From an uncultured Latescibacterota bacterium (GTDB lineage: Bacteria; Latescibacterota; UBA2968), in the NCBI GenBank assembly GCA_951812755.1, contig OX638329.1, positions 5,278,522-5,342,521 of the forward strand: a DNA stretch of 64,000 bases, given 5' to 3'. How positions within the stretch are numbered: the first letter of the stretch is position 1; each line of letters opens with the position of its first letter. A program made the position numbers and the translations under genes. Of the stretch, positions 17,963-26,282 are shown one piece after another. The notes under the pieces were generated by a model that did no database searches, had not been told where the DNA came from, and saw only the letters and a list, made by a program, of their open reading frames with translations.

Positions 17963-19434
17963 AACAACTCTCCTCCTTCAGCCATTTCTACCGCCCGAAA
18001 CAGTGCCCGCGCTTTGTTCACAGTCTCCTGATATTCGTATCCTGGCTCTGAATCAAACACCACGCCACCCCCTGCCTGCACATACGCTTTGCCATCCTTA
18101 ATCACCAGCGTGCGAATGGCAATACACGTATCCATATTGCCCGCAAAATCAATATAACCCACCGCACCGGCATAAGGCCCGCGCCGCGTTGGCTCCATCT
18201 CGTCGATAATCTCCATCGCCCGAATTTTTGGCGCGCCCGACACCGTGCCAGCCGGATAACAGGCAAAAAGCGCGTCCAGCGCATCGACACCCTCGTGCAA
18301 TTCGCCGCGCACATTCGAAACGATATGCATCACATGTGAATAGCGTTCAATCGTCATCTGCTCGGTCACGCGCACCGTATCAAACCTGGAGACACGCCCC
18401 ACATCATTGCGCCCCAAATCCACCAGCATAATATGCTCGGCGCATTCTTTTTTATCTGCCAACAAATCCTGTGACAATGCCCTGTCTTCTGCCTCTGTTT
18501 TGCCGCGCCATCGCGTACCCGCAATAGGCCTCACCTGCACCACCCCATCCTCTACCCTGACGAGCAACTCGGGCGACGCGCCCACGAGTTGATGGTCTAT
18601 CAAATCGACGTGAAACATATAAGGCGACGGATTCACTGTCCGCAACGCCCGATAAATATCCAGCGCATCCACCGTCACATCCATTGCAAAACGCTGCGAA
18701 GGCACCACCTGAAAAATATCACCCGCCACGATGTATTCCCTGCAACGCGCCACCACATCCATATACGCTTCTTTGCTCGTATTTGAAGTCACCTCGCACG
18801 AACTCGCTCCCGGCTTTAGGGACACATCCACCGGTTGCGCCAGTGCCTCAATCAGTGCGTCGATCCGCTTGACTGCATCCGCGTAATTCGCTTCCAGATC
18901 GCCATCTGTATGCACATTGGCCATCACATGCACTTTGTGTGTCACGTTGTCAAACGCCAGCACCGAATCGTAAAATGACAAAAATATATCGTCCAGACCG
19001 AGATCGTCTTCAACCGTCTCGGGAATGCGTTCAATCAAACGCACGGCATCGTAGCTCACATAGCCCACAGCACCGCCCGTAAATCGAGGAAACCCCTCCA
19101 CAGGTTGCGAGTGGTATTTTTTTAACAACCCGCGCAATACCTCAATAGGCTCCCCTTCTAATATTCGCAGCTCACCCGTCGCCGCATGTTCAATGAAAAT
19201 TTTTGTTCCACGCGAACGAAAGACCAAAAATGGATCCGCGCCCAAAAACGAATACCGCCCAATCTGCTCACCGCCCACCACGCTTTCAAACAAAAACGCG
19301 TGCGATGATCTGGCGCGAATTTTCAAATAGGCCGAAACGGGCGTCTCTGTGTCGGCGAGAAGTTCTCTTGAAATGGGAACCAGACCACAGCCTTCGCTCA
19401 ACTTCTTCACAGTTTTGAAATCGGGTTGAATCAC
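17959..19434 (-). CDS. trpE: Anthranilate synthase, large subunit
   Basis: Converts chorismate to anthranilate. The 491 residues include the feedback-site-type [14 protein letters not shown] (LLES-like region), QVVPSQRF, the chorismate-binding [27 protein letters not shown] and [10 protein letters not shown], and YAGAVGY. The GTG start at 19434 has AAGGA upstream. It is the first large gene of the operon, lying about 150 nt beyond the leader terminator. Confidence 0.97.
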   Translation of the reverse strand: MIQPDFKTVKKLSEGCGLVPISRELLADTETPVSAYLKIRARSSHAFLFESVVGGEQIGRYSFLGADPFLVFRSRGTKIFIEHAATGELRILEGEPIEVLRGLLKKYHSQPVEGFPRFTGGAVGYVSYDAVRLIERIPETVEDDLGLDDIFLSFYDSVLAFDNVTHKVHVMANVHTDGDLEANYADAVKRIDALIEALAQPVDVSLKPGASSCEVTSNTSKEAYMDVVARCREYIVAGDIFQVVPSQRFAMDVTVDALDIYRALRTVNPSPYMFHVDLIDHQLVGASPELLVRVEDGVVQVRPIAGTRWRGKTEAEDRALSQDLLADKKECAEHIMLVDLGRNDVGRVSRFDTVRVTEQMTIERYSHVMHIVSNVRGELHEGVDALDALFACYPAGTVSGAPKIRAMEIIDEMEPTRRGPYAGAVGYIDFAGNMDTCIAIRTLVIKDGKAYVQAGGGVVFDSEPGYEYQETVNKARALFRAVEMAEGGELL

Positions 19435-19453
19435 TGGAAAATCCTTAAGTCAA

Positions 19454-19584
19454 ATCCGCAGATGGACGCAGATGGACGCAGATGAAAATGGACAAAAGCG
19501 GTTTACTGGCAGTGGCGGTGCGAGGAATCCTGTTCATCCTTTCATCCTGAAAATCCTGATCCGCAGATGGACGCGGATGAAAAG
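19454..19584. repeat. Dispersed repeats in the trpE leader
   Basis: Two repeat blocks sit between the attenuator and trpE. One (19454-19490) is GCAGATGGAC in tandem (ATCTGCG family). The other (19526-19584) carries the short words TTCATCCTTTCATCCTGAAA followed by another GCAGATGGAC unit. They lengthen the transcribed leader but show no start or conserved reading frame. Confidence 0.65.
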
Positions 19585-19623
19585 TCAAAAATAAAAAAGG
19601 TCGTGAGCAGTTTGCCCACGACC
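19585..19623 (-). terminator. Intrinsic terminator of the trp-operon attenuator
   Basis: On the minus strand a 10-bp stem (GGTCGTGGGC pairing with GCTCACGACC, one G-U pair, 5-nt loop) is followed directly by TTTTTTATTTTT. It lies 27 nt after the stop of the aromatic leader peptide and 150 nt before trpE, the classical position of a transcription attenuator. A GCCC stretch at 19682-19685 could pair with the GGGC of the terminator's 5' arm as part of an antiterminator; this pairing is only a suggestion. Confidence 0.88.
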
Positions 19624-19650
19624 TCGTACTTTCATTCACTTACATCACAC

Positions 19651-19755
19651 TTAACACGCAGGACAAACCACACTCTTGGACGGGCGGCGATAATAATAAT
19701 ATCGGCCGTCAAATCGACGCCAAAAATACCAGAAGTAGGTCGCAAAAGCGTTCAT
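19651..19755 (-). CDS. Aromatic leader peptide of the trp supra-operon
   Basis: A 34-codon reading frame with AAGGA 10 nt before its ATG. It begins MNAFATYFWYFWRRF and then carries four consecutive Tyr codons (19691-19702) before RRPSKSVVCPAC. In total it has 2 Trp, 6 Tyr and 4 Phe in 34 residues. Position (promoter, peptide, terminator, trpE) and composition match ribosome-stalling attenuation leaders. Unlike the classic trpL it would respond to all three aromatic amino acids, matching the trp/tyr/phe/shikimate content of the operon. Confidence 0.9.
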   Translation of the reverse strand: MNAFATYFWYFWRRFDGRYYYYRRPSKSVVCPAC

Positions 19756-19796
19756 CACATCAAATTCCTTAAACAAGAGTTATATCAGACGCGCCA

Positions 19797-19826
19797 AAGA
19801 TAACAAATTCTAAAACAAATTGTCAA
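19797..19826 (-). promoter_or_regulatory. Sigma-70-type promoter of the aromatic supra-operon
   Basis: TTGACA (19821-19826) and TATCTT (19797-19802), 18 nt apart, read toward the leader peptide. The expected start of transcription near 19790 gives a leader of about 35 nt before the peptide's ATG. It lies just past the lolD-like stop. Confidence 0.8.
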
Positions 19827-19835
19827 GAAGGAAGT

Positions 19836-20606
19836 TCACTCATGACCGTCAATCGTGCCCACCTCAATTTTCAACTCGTCGCGGTCAATAATGCGATCTA
19901 CGCGACCATCGCGCACCCACACCACGCGGTCGGATACCGACAGCATCTTGTGATCGTGCGTCGCTGAAATCACGGTCACGCCCGACTCCTCGTTCATCTG
20001 GCGCAACAACTCAATAATCTCCCGCCCCGTATTCAAATCGAGATTCCCAGTCGGCTCGTCAGCCAGAATAATTGCTGGATCGTTGGCAAAAGCCCGCGCA
20101 ACAGCCACGCGCTGCTGCTGACCGCCTGAAAGCTCAAAAGGCTTGTGCATCACGCGCTCGCCCAGACCGACCTGTGTCAACAATTCTACGCCCTTGTCGC
20201 GCGCCTCGTCGCTCGTCAGCCCGGCAAACACCATCGGCAAGGTCACATTCTCAAGCGCTGTCATCACCGGAATCAAATTATAAGATTGAAAAATATAACC
20301 GATCTTCCGGCAGCGCAACCACGCGAGTTCATAAGCGTCGAGTTGGGCGACATCTACATCGTCGATATAAACCTTGCCCTCGGTCGGCTTGTCCAATCCA
20401 CCTACCATATTAAACAAAGTACTCTTTCCCGAACCAGAAGGTCCCATGATGGACAGGTATTCGCCCTGCGTCACCTCCAGATCCACACCTTTGAGTGCGT
20501 GAATCTGCTCCTCGCCCATTATGTACACCTTCTTCACATCTTGTGTGCGTACAACAGTTGCTTCTTCGGCCTCGGCATTTGTTTCTGTTTTTTCTTCGGC
20601 AGCCAT
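19836..20606 (-). CDS. LolD/MacB-type ABC transporter ATPase
   Basis: A 256-residue nucleotide-binding protein with Walker [10 protein letters not shown], the Q-loop IFQSYNL, LSGGQQQRVAVARA and Walker [13 protein letters not shown], all of the LolD/MacB/FtsE class. It has an acidic 30-residue N-terminal extension (AEEKTETNAEAEEAT). GAGGT precedes the ATG at 20606. The gene follows its permease by 20 nt, so they form one exporter or mechanotransmission unit at the inner membrane. The substrate is unknown. Confidence 0.92.
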   Translation of the reverse strand: MAAEEKTETNAEAEEATVVRTQDVKKVYIMGEEQIHALKGVDLEVTQGEYLSIMGPSGSGKSTLFNMVGGLDKPTEGKVYIDDVDVAQLDAYELAWLRCRKIGYIFQSYNLIPVMTALENVTLPMVFAGLTSDEARDKGVELLTQVGLGERVMHKPFELSGGQQQRVAVARAFANDPAIILADEPTGNLDLNTGREIIELLRQMNEESGVTVISATHDHKMLSVSDRVVWVRDGRVDRIIDRDELKIEVGTIDGHE

Positions 20607-20626
20607 AAAACACCTCACAATCAGAT

Positions 20627-21298
20627 TTAAACTTCCAAAGACATCGCATCAACCGGCTCCATCTTGGCAGCGCGATAGGCCGGTAAAATACCACCAATCA
20701 GCGACAAAAAAGAGCCAATGACAATAGCTTTAACACCATCTTGAAGGATTTGAATCATGGGAAGATGATCGAAAATCACCGTACCAAAACTCGACATATT
20801 GAGCAATGCAGTCAGCAAAAACCCAATGATCACGCCAATAACCGTGCCCGCTGCCCCCATAAACGTCGATTCGAGAATAAACAGCTTAATAATAAATCCG
20901 TCCAAGGCGCCCATACATTTCATAGTGCCAATCTCGCGGAACCGCTCCGTAACAGACATCAGCATAGCATTGGCAATACCCACCAAACACACGAGCAGCG
21001 ACAACACCACCAGCCAGGCATCTTTTGACCGTTGCTGGATTGCGGCGGCACTATCGGGATCAATTTCAAGGCCCTTTTGTTGCAAGATCAAATTGATCTT
21101 GGGATCGCCGGCATCCATCAAACCGTCAATAATGGCATTACCCGCCCAAATCGACATCAAAAAAGCGATAGCAAGCACAATACCACTCACCGTAATCAAA
21201 GACCGGCCAAATCGAATCTTAACGCTATTAAAACTGATCTCTACCGCTTTGGAAAGCGGTAGAGATATCTGGGTATTGAGTTCGTGCTGCTGTGCCAT
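20627..21298 (-). CDS. FtsX/MacB-like ABC permease, short form
   Basis: A 223-residue membrane protein with an N-terminal transmembrane helix (SLITVSGIVLAIAFLMSIW), a short external segment, then three C-terminal helices with the FtsX-type RFREIGTMKCMGA coupling segment and a typical end PAYRAAKMEPVDAMSLEV. The external domain is only about 50 residues, much shorter than in MacB (about 200). GGAGG precedes the ATG at 21298. It is first in a two-gene operon with the LolD-like ATPase. Confidence 0.9.
   Translation of the reverse strand: MAQQHELNTQISLPLSKAVEISFNSVKIRFGRSLITVSGIVLAIAFLMSIWAGNAIIDGLMDAGDPKINLILQQKGLEIDPDSAAAIQQRSKDAWLVVLSLLVCLVGIANAMLMSVTERFREIGTMKCMGALDGFIIKLFILESTFMGAAGTVIGVIIGFLLTALLNMSSFGTVIFDHLPMIQILQDGVKAIVIGSFLSLIGGILPAYRAAKMEPVDAMSLEV
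21239..21264. repeat. Perfect 12-bp inverted repeat inside the permease gene
   Basis: CTCTACCGCTTT and AAAGCGGTAGAG form perfect arms separated by 2 nt, about 35 nt into the permease coding sequence. In mRNA it would be a strong hairpin just after the start codon. Confidence 0.8.
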
Positions 21299-21340
21299 AA
21301 ACGCCTCCAGTTCCAAAAGAAATTGCACAAAACAATGCTC

Positions 21341-21369
21341 AACATAAAAGCCTATTGCCCCTCTGTCAA
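21341..21369 (-). promoter_or_regulatory. Sigma-70-type promoter of the ABC permease/ATPase operon
   Basis: TTGACA (21364-21369) and TATGTT (21341-21346) with a 17-nt spacer, about 45 nt upstream of the permease ATG. Confidence 0.7.
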
Positions 21370-21384
21370 GCCAAAATACCAGAC

Positions 21385-22104
21385 TTATTTATTATCGGCG
21401 TTGGTCTTTTTTCGCAAAAAATAGAATGTCAACAATTGCTTCATAAATAAATAGTACTCAGTCCAGTTCAATTTGCTGCTACTATATTGCCGGTTGCGAA
21501 ACACAAAGGGCACCTCTATAAAAGACTTATAATACCCTTTGACCAGAATCTCCAGCAAAATTTTATACCCCGGCGAAGTCAATGCCATGTCTTTAATAAC
21601 GCGTCGATGCAAAAAGAAATAGCCCGCCAGTGGGTCTTGCACGCCGGTTAATTGCCTGGCGAGAAATACCCCCAATTGAGAAATAAACCTGCGGTACCAT
21701 GCCCATTTTTCGACGTGACTCTCCGAATCAAACCGGCTACCAATAGCCAGATCGTGATCCCGCAACCCGTAAATGAGCTGAGGCAAAACAATGGGATCGT
21801 GGCTCAAGTCGGCATCAATCACCCCTAAAAGATCCCGCTCTGCCCGCTCAAAACCGGCCATCACAGCACTGCCCAATCCCAATTTCCCGGCGCGGTGAAC
21901 CACCTGCACCGGATAGTGCTCCACGAGTGATTCGGCCACCTCTCCCGTGCCATCGGGCGAATTGTCATCAACCACGATCAATTCGAGATCGATGTCGGGA
22001 TAGTCTTTCAGAACGTCGAATATTTCTTCGGCCAATAAAGAAATATTCTCGCGCTCGTTATAGGTGGGTGTAATCAGAGAAATGCGGAGTATATTATCAG
22101 ACAT
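21385..22104 (-). CDS. Family 2 glycosyltransferase, polyprenol-phosphate mannose synthase-like
   Basis: A 239-residue cytoplasmic GT2 enzyme similar to DPM1. It has SLITPTYNERENI, the nucleotide-binding VVDDNSPDGTGE, the DxD-type VIDADLSHDP, GSRF and the C-terminal VPFVFRNRQYSSSKL. It would transfer a sugar from a nucleotide donor to a polyprenyl phosphate. The ATG at 22104 overlaps the preceding gene by 8 nt. It lacks the C-terminal membrane domain seen in some homologues. Confidence 0.9.
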   Translation of the reverse strand: MSDNILRISLITPTYNERENISLLAEEIFDVLKDYPDIDLELIVVDDNSPDGTGEVAESLVEHYPVQVVHRAGKLGLGSAVMAGFERAERDLLGVIDADLSHDPIVLPQLIYGLRDHDLAIGSRFDSESHVEKWAWYRRFISQLGVFLARQLTGVQDPLAGYFFLHRRVIKDMALTSPGYKILLEILVKGYYKSFIEVPFVFRNRQYSSSKLNWTEYYLFMKQLLTFYFLRKKTNADNK

Positions 22105-22993
22105 AGGTATTAACAATTTTGTGAAAGACGCCCTTTAATTGCCTCAAATTATGCTCAAAAGAGGCAGGTACAATATCACATAATGTTCTGGCAAGTGCGG
22201 TTGTCAACCCGGCTCGCAACGGGCGCTGTGCAAGTTGCCCAAACTCTGCAGATGTTATGGAAGACACCAGCGAAAAGTCAAGACCCATCACCGCACAAAT
22301 CCGTTCGACCATTTCAAAGCGCGTCAAAAAATCCGCCCCGCCAAAATGCACCACACCGCGGAAGTCAGTGCCGCACAGTTTAAAAATAAATGCGGCGAGT
22401 TCATCGACAAAAGTCGGATTTGCCCACTCGTCTATCACCACGCGAATCGCCTCGCGCCCTGCCAGCGATGAAATGGCCCAGGTCACAAAATTGGGTCGAC
22501 AAGACGGGTGAAAACCGTACAATACCGCCGTTCGCACCACAATGCCGGGGCAAAGTGCATTCAGCAGAATAACTTCGCTTTCTAACTTGGTCTGCCCATA
22601 CACATTCACCGGATGTGCTTCATCGCCCTCGGCATAACGCCCTTTCTCTCCATCAAACACATAATTGGTCGATAAGTTCACCAGGCCGCATCCAACCCGT
22701 TCACACGCTTGAACCAAATTGCGCGTTCCATCGACGTGTATCGCACGCGCAAGCGCGGGATTGCGCTCGCATCCATCAACGCTTGTCATAGCTGCCGAAT
22801 TGATCACCCACCGGGGGCGCACCTGTGCTACCACCTCGTGTACCAAAGTAGGCTGTGTCAAATCTACAACGAGATGACCCTTTTGACCGCTACGCGACGC
22901 GGGTGTCCGCTCCCAATCATCGCAGGATACATCGCAAAGCGCGTGTCCCAAAAAACCCGATGCGCCGACAATGAGCAAACGGTTATTAGCCAT
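22097..22993 (-). CDS. RmlD-like dTDP-4-dehydrorhamnose reductase family protein
   Basis: A 298-residue extended SDR with LLIVGASGFLGHALC, WVINSAAMTSVDGCE, NLSTNYVFDGEKG and catalytic YGQTK. The layout follows RmlD, which reduces dTDP-4-keto-rhamnose, but no other rhamnose genes are nearby, so the sugar is uncertain. The start at 22993 overlaps the upstream lipoprotein gene by 8 nt; its end overlaps the glycosyltransferase, suggesting shared glycan work. Confidence 0.85.
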   Translation of the reverse strand: MANNRLLIVGASGFLGHALCDVSCDDWERTPASRSGQKGHLVVDLTQPTLVHEVVAQVRPRWVINSAAMTSVDGCERNPALARAIHVDGTRNLVQACERVGCGLVNLSTNYVFDGEKGRYAEGDEAHPVNVYGQTKLESEVILLNALCPGIVVRTAVLYGFHPSCRPNFVTWAISSLAGREAIRVVIDEWANPTFVDELAAFIFKLCGTDFRGVVHFGGADFLTRFEMVERICAVMGLDFSLVSSITSAEFGQLAQRPLRAGLTTALARTLCDIVPASFEHNLRQLKGVFHKIVNTYV

Positions 22994-24515
22994 TTGTTTT
23001 CGCTTCCTGCACAAATAATGCCAATGCGCGATTCAGCGCGCCAGCATATCCGATGCGATCTATATTAGGTCCAACCAGAGCCGTCAAAATCGCCTCGGCT
23101 CGATCTCGATAGCGCGGCATTTTCGTATGCACAAAAAGCCGCATAAAAACCTGCGCCGCCACACCATTTCCCGAAGGCAACCACCGATCAATAGCGGGTG
23201 AGTTCGCGACCTCTGCCTCGGGCGTTCGATCTCTCAAAGCGCCCGAAGAATCGGCAAAGGCTGTCATCACCCGATCTGCATGCACCCGCGCAAATAACAA
23301 ATCGGTCTCGCGTTTCTGCACCTCAAACAAATCGAGGGCCGCGCGAATGATTAAAACCTGATCCAGCAAAAAATGGGGCGTATTTAAAGATCGCGCGTGG
23401 GCAAACAGGCTATCTTCCTGTACAAATCGCGTCTTAACCTCTTCAAAAATTCGCCGCCCAGCATTTAAAAAACGCGTCTCTCGAGTTTCGAGAAACGCCG
23501 CACACAAACCCGAAACTGCCAGTGCATTCCAGCCCGAATAAATCTCTGCATCCCGCAATATATTTCCCGCCTGATCTCGAAAACCCGTCAGCCCGGCTCC
23601 CAATAGAACATCTCCAGATAAGGCAAACTGTTCGAGTACTGCATCAGCCAGATCGCGGGACAAATTTACCTGTGCAAATGCCCGCAGTAATTGGGCATTG
23701 ACCGCCATGTGTTTTTCCGCATCAATCACAGGCCCGCGATGCGTTAATACCCCCAATACATAAACGCCGTCCGTATCGCGCCGTGCGCTGTGTGCAAAAT
23801 TGATCAAAGGCGAATCAATACCCGCTTCTGCAAGCGCGAGCAGACCTTCGGGACCTGGATCAAAACCGCTTTTTACCACCGATTTCAAACTATCGCGCAC
23901 GCGGTGCAAAAGCGCTGCGCTCGGATTGATACGAGGGCGCGGATCCTTCTTTTTTTCGCGTTCTGCTCGCCGCTTCAACTCTGCCCGCTGCACCTCCAGC
24001 CTGACGAGCCTATCGGGATTGTCGTACAAAATTTGCACCCACCGCAATAGATCTATCATATCATCGGGATCGAGATAGGTGCTACCCGTAATCCATTGTC
24101 CATCGGGTGTCAAAAAAGAGAGAGAGGGAACCCCGCCCAGACCAAAACGCTCAAACAAATCGGGCCGTTGATCAGCATCAACCCATATCGGCAGGGTGTA
24201 ACGTGCAATTGCCCGCGCAATTTCTGAATCTTCAAAACACCGCGCTACCAGATCGCGACACCAAACCGATCGCTGCGTGTACAAAAACAACAAAATGGGG
24301 CGCTCGGTAATTCGGGCGGAATCTCTTTGGCTCCATGTACGCCAGTTTATTTTTCCGCCACCCAACGCCATTACATCTAATTCAGTCGTCTTATCTCCCC
24401 CACCACATGCAAAAAACCCAAACACGAGCGCGATCCAGATATTTTGCCACAAAACGACCCGCAAGAGACCAATATCACACAAATTTTTAAAAAAAAAACA
24501 TGGAACTCGCTGCAT
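22986..24515 (-). CDS. DUF255/YyaL-like thioredoxin-fold lipoprotein
   Basis: About 509 residues. The N-terminus ends in a lipobox-like segment (VFGFFACGGG), suggesting membrane anchoring. Next comes a thioredoxin-like domain where the usual CHWC of DUF255 proteins is WCRDLVARC, so the CxxC redox pair is absent. The rest is an alpha-helical (six-hairpin-like) region with SGWNALAVSGLCAAF. Two starts are possible (24554 and 24515), neither with a clear ribosome-binding site. Function of the family is poorly known. Confidence 0.8.
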   Translation of the reverse strand: MQRVPCFFFKNLCDIGLLRVVLWQNIWIALVFGFFACGGGDKTTELDVMALGGGKINWRTWSQRDSARITERPILLFLYTQRSVWCRDLVARCFEDSEIARAIARYTLPIWVDADQRPDLFERFGLGGVPSLSFLTPDGQWITGSTYLDPDDMIDLLRWVQILYDNPDRLVRLEVQRAELKRRAEREKKKDPRPRINPSAALLHRVRDSLKSVVKSGFDPGPEGLLALAEAGIDSPLINFAHSARRDTDGVYVLGVLTHRGPVIDAEKHMAVNAQLLRAFAQVNLSRDLADAVLEQFALSGDVLLGAGLTGFRDQAGNILRDAEIYSGWNALAVSGLCAAFLETRETRFLNAGRRIFEEVKTRFVQEDSLFAHARSLNTPHFLLDQVLIIRAALDLFEVQKRETDLLFARVHADRVMTAFADSSGALRDRTPEAEVANSPAIDRWLPSGNGVAAQVFMRLFVHTKMPRYRDRAEAILTALVGPNIDRIGYAGALNRALALFVQEAKTNG

Positions 24516-24602
24516 GGGAAAACGTCTAAACCGAACAAAAAAGGCTTGACACATGGGAAGGATTTGTTGAAGTTCTAAAATACTGTAGAAACAGGGAAAA
24601 GA

Positions 24603-24866
24603 CTATTGAGGCATGAATTTGTTTAGCGGGATGGCCTCGTCGATCAACATAATGGGAATCGCGTCCTGAATGGGATATAAAAAGATGCGATCTTCGCGCA
24701 CCAGGCCCCCATCAATCGGCAGTTCAACTTTTTGTCCGCCTCGGTTTTTAACCTCGCCTTTTGCAATCGCGCTGTTGATGGTGTCAATCAGCGGTTGATC
24801 AGCTAATTTCACGGGCGTTTTGTTCTCTGGACAAGCCAAAATATCGAGTAAATTCCGGTCAATCAC
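24603..24866 (-). CDS. Trm112-like protein
   Basis: An 87-residue protein starting MIDRNLLDILACPENKTPV and ending in the typical IPIMLIDEAIPL. Trm112/YcaR-type proteins activate methyltransferases in eukaryotes and archaea; the bacterial role is unclear. The Zn-binding CPxC is reduced to CPEN here, so metal binding is unlikely. The GTG at 24866 is chosen over an upstream ATG because AAAGGAAAG lies 3 nt before it and the family starts at this point. Confidence 0.85.
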   Translation of the reverse strand: MIDRNLLDILACPENKTPVKLADQPLIDTINSAIAKGEVKNRGGQKVELPIDGGLVREDRIFLYPIQDAIPIMLIDEAIPLNKFMPQ

Positions 24867-24985
24867 GTTCTTTCCTTTCATCAATTAAAAATTCGTGATC
24901 TGAAAATAGGCAACACGCGAGCCTCAAACAAGCGGTTTTTTATTTTTTTTCACCATTAATCAGGGAAATTTGTCTATCGCATCAC

Positions 24986-25064
24986 CGCTAAAGCGCTGTT
25001 TTTTGTATCTGTAAAATCCCGTCGGCTACTTTGTCCGATATCCGAAGATGTGCCTGCTTTAGCG
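24986..25064 (+). ncRNA. Candidate structured leader RNA before the PorV-like gene
   Basis: In the 305-nt gap between divergent genes, CGCTAAAGC (24986-24994) can pair with GCTTTAGCG (25056-25064), enclosing about 60 nt that include a small TCGG/CCGA hairpin. A rho-independent terminator follows at 25083-25126, ahead of the PorV-like gene. This could be a regulatory 5' leader or a free-standing small RNA. No known riboswitch class was recognised. Confidence 0.35.
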
Positions 25065-25082
25065 CGCGATGTTAGAATGCCC

Positions 25083-25126
25083 CCCGGTTGGCGGCGCGTT
25101 CACACGCGCTCACGGCCGGGTTTTTT
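25083..25126 (+). terminator. Rho-independent terminator upstream of the PorV-like gene
   Basis: A two-part hairpin on the plus strand: CCCGG/CCGGG at the base and GCGCGT-TCAC-ACGCGC at the tip, followed by six T. It ends 45 nt before the ATG of the PorV-like gene, so it must end some plus-strand transcript that begins inside the intergenic region. Confidence 0.75.
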
Positions 25127-25171
25127 CATGTTTTGCAGGCTTTCCGGCTAATTCTATAAAGGAGAATTTCA

Positions 25172-26236
25172 ATGAAATACCGTTTTCTCGCCCTGTTCGC
25201 ACTTGGTATTGGCCTGCTCAGCACCCCAGCTTATGCAACGCCAGAAAGCCATGCTGCAGCCACTTTTTTATTGTTCGCACCATCGGCTCGCGCGGCGGGC
25301 ATGGGCAATGCTTATGTCGCTATTGCCGATGACGCCAATGCTACGTACTACAACCCCGCCGCACTGGCTTCGTTACAAATTCACAGTCTCAGCACCACCC
25401 TGTACAAACCCGTTCCCCGACTGGCTGGCGACATCTTTTCGTCATTCGGCGCTTATACACACCCCTTTAGTGGCATTGGCAATCTGGGATATAGCCTCAT
25501 TTATAGTTCTTTAGGCGAACAACAACGCACCGATGAGGAGGGAAATCTTTTAGGTACATTTAAAAGCTACGGCATGGCCCTGGGTGTATCTTATGGCACG
25601 CATCTCTTCAAAAATCTGGCCCTGGGCATCACAGCTAAGTTCATCCATGAAAACCTCTCCGACGTAGGCGCGGGTGTTGAGCAAGGCAAAGGTACAGCGA
25701 CTTCTTTTGCCGGAGACATAGGTCTCATGTGGGCAGCTACAGATCGGCTTAGCTTCGGTAGCGTGTTGCGCAATGTTGGCCCAAACATGACTTTTATCGA
25801 TGCCGACCAGGCAGATCCACTGCCGCAAAATTTCGTTTTTGGCATTGCATACAAAGTGCTCAAAAACGAATCGTCTTCCCTGATGCTCACCACAGATGTT
25901 TACAAACCCCTCGCCTCTGATAATTTCTTCTCCTTTATTTCGGGCTGGAGCGACGACACCTTTGGCTGGAAGCCCAATCCGGGCGGCAATGGTTTTACGG
26001 AATTTGACGATATGGATTACCGCGTAGGTGCCGAATGGATGTACCATCTTTCTGAAGATTCGGCTTTTGCTCTGCGCAGTGGCTATTCCTATGACAAGGA
26101 TGGCAAACGCAACTTTCCCACCTTTGGGCTGGGCTTGAAATACAACTGGGCAAATTTCGATATCTCGTATTTTGTACCGACGGAAGACACGCCTGCCAGC
26201 AATACATTCCGCTTCACGGGTGGATTTATATTTTAA
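25172..26236 (+). CDS. PorV/PorQ-family outer-membrane protein
   Basis: A 354-residue beta-barrel protein with a clear signal peptide (MKYRFLALFALGIGLLSTPAYA), followed by the family hallmark FLLFAPSARAAGMGNAYVAIADDANATYYNPA. PorV shuttles cargo in type IX secretion of Bacteroidetes; homologues outside that phylum are less well defined. It ends in an aromatic residue (GGFIF) as outer-membrane barrels do. AAAGGAG precedes the ATG. It heads a block of secreted proteins, one of which has a type IX-like C-terminal domain. Confidence 0.9.
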   Translation: MKYRFLALFALGIGLLSTPAYATPESHAAATFLLFAPSARAAGMGNAYVAIADDANATYYNPAALASLQIHSLSTTLYKPVPRLAGDIFSSFGAYTHPFSGIGNLGYSLIYSSLGEQQRTDEEGNLLGTFKSYGMALGVSYGTHLFKNLALGITAKFIHENLSDVGAGVEQGKGTATSFAGDIGLMWAATDRLSFGSVLRNVGPNMTFIDADQADPLPQNFVFGIAYKVLKNESSSLMLTTDVYKPLASDNFFSFISGWSDDTFGWKPNPGGNGFTEFDDMDYRVGAEWMYHLSEDSAFALRSGYSYDKDGKRNFPTFGLGLKYNWANFDISYFVPTEDTPASNTFRFTGGFIF

Positions 26237-26282
26237 CCACCAGGTTCAGAAACTGACTTCCCTAACTATCAGTTGAAATACA

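Noticed and set aside
19756-19760. Alternative ATG at 19760 for the leader peptide
   Set aside because: It is followed at once by TGA; the ATG at 19755 opens the aromatic-rich frame.
25083-25126. Terminator assigned to the Trm112-like operon
   Set aside because: The T-tract is on the plus strand and the Trm112-like gene is read away from it on the minus strand.
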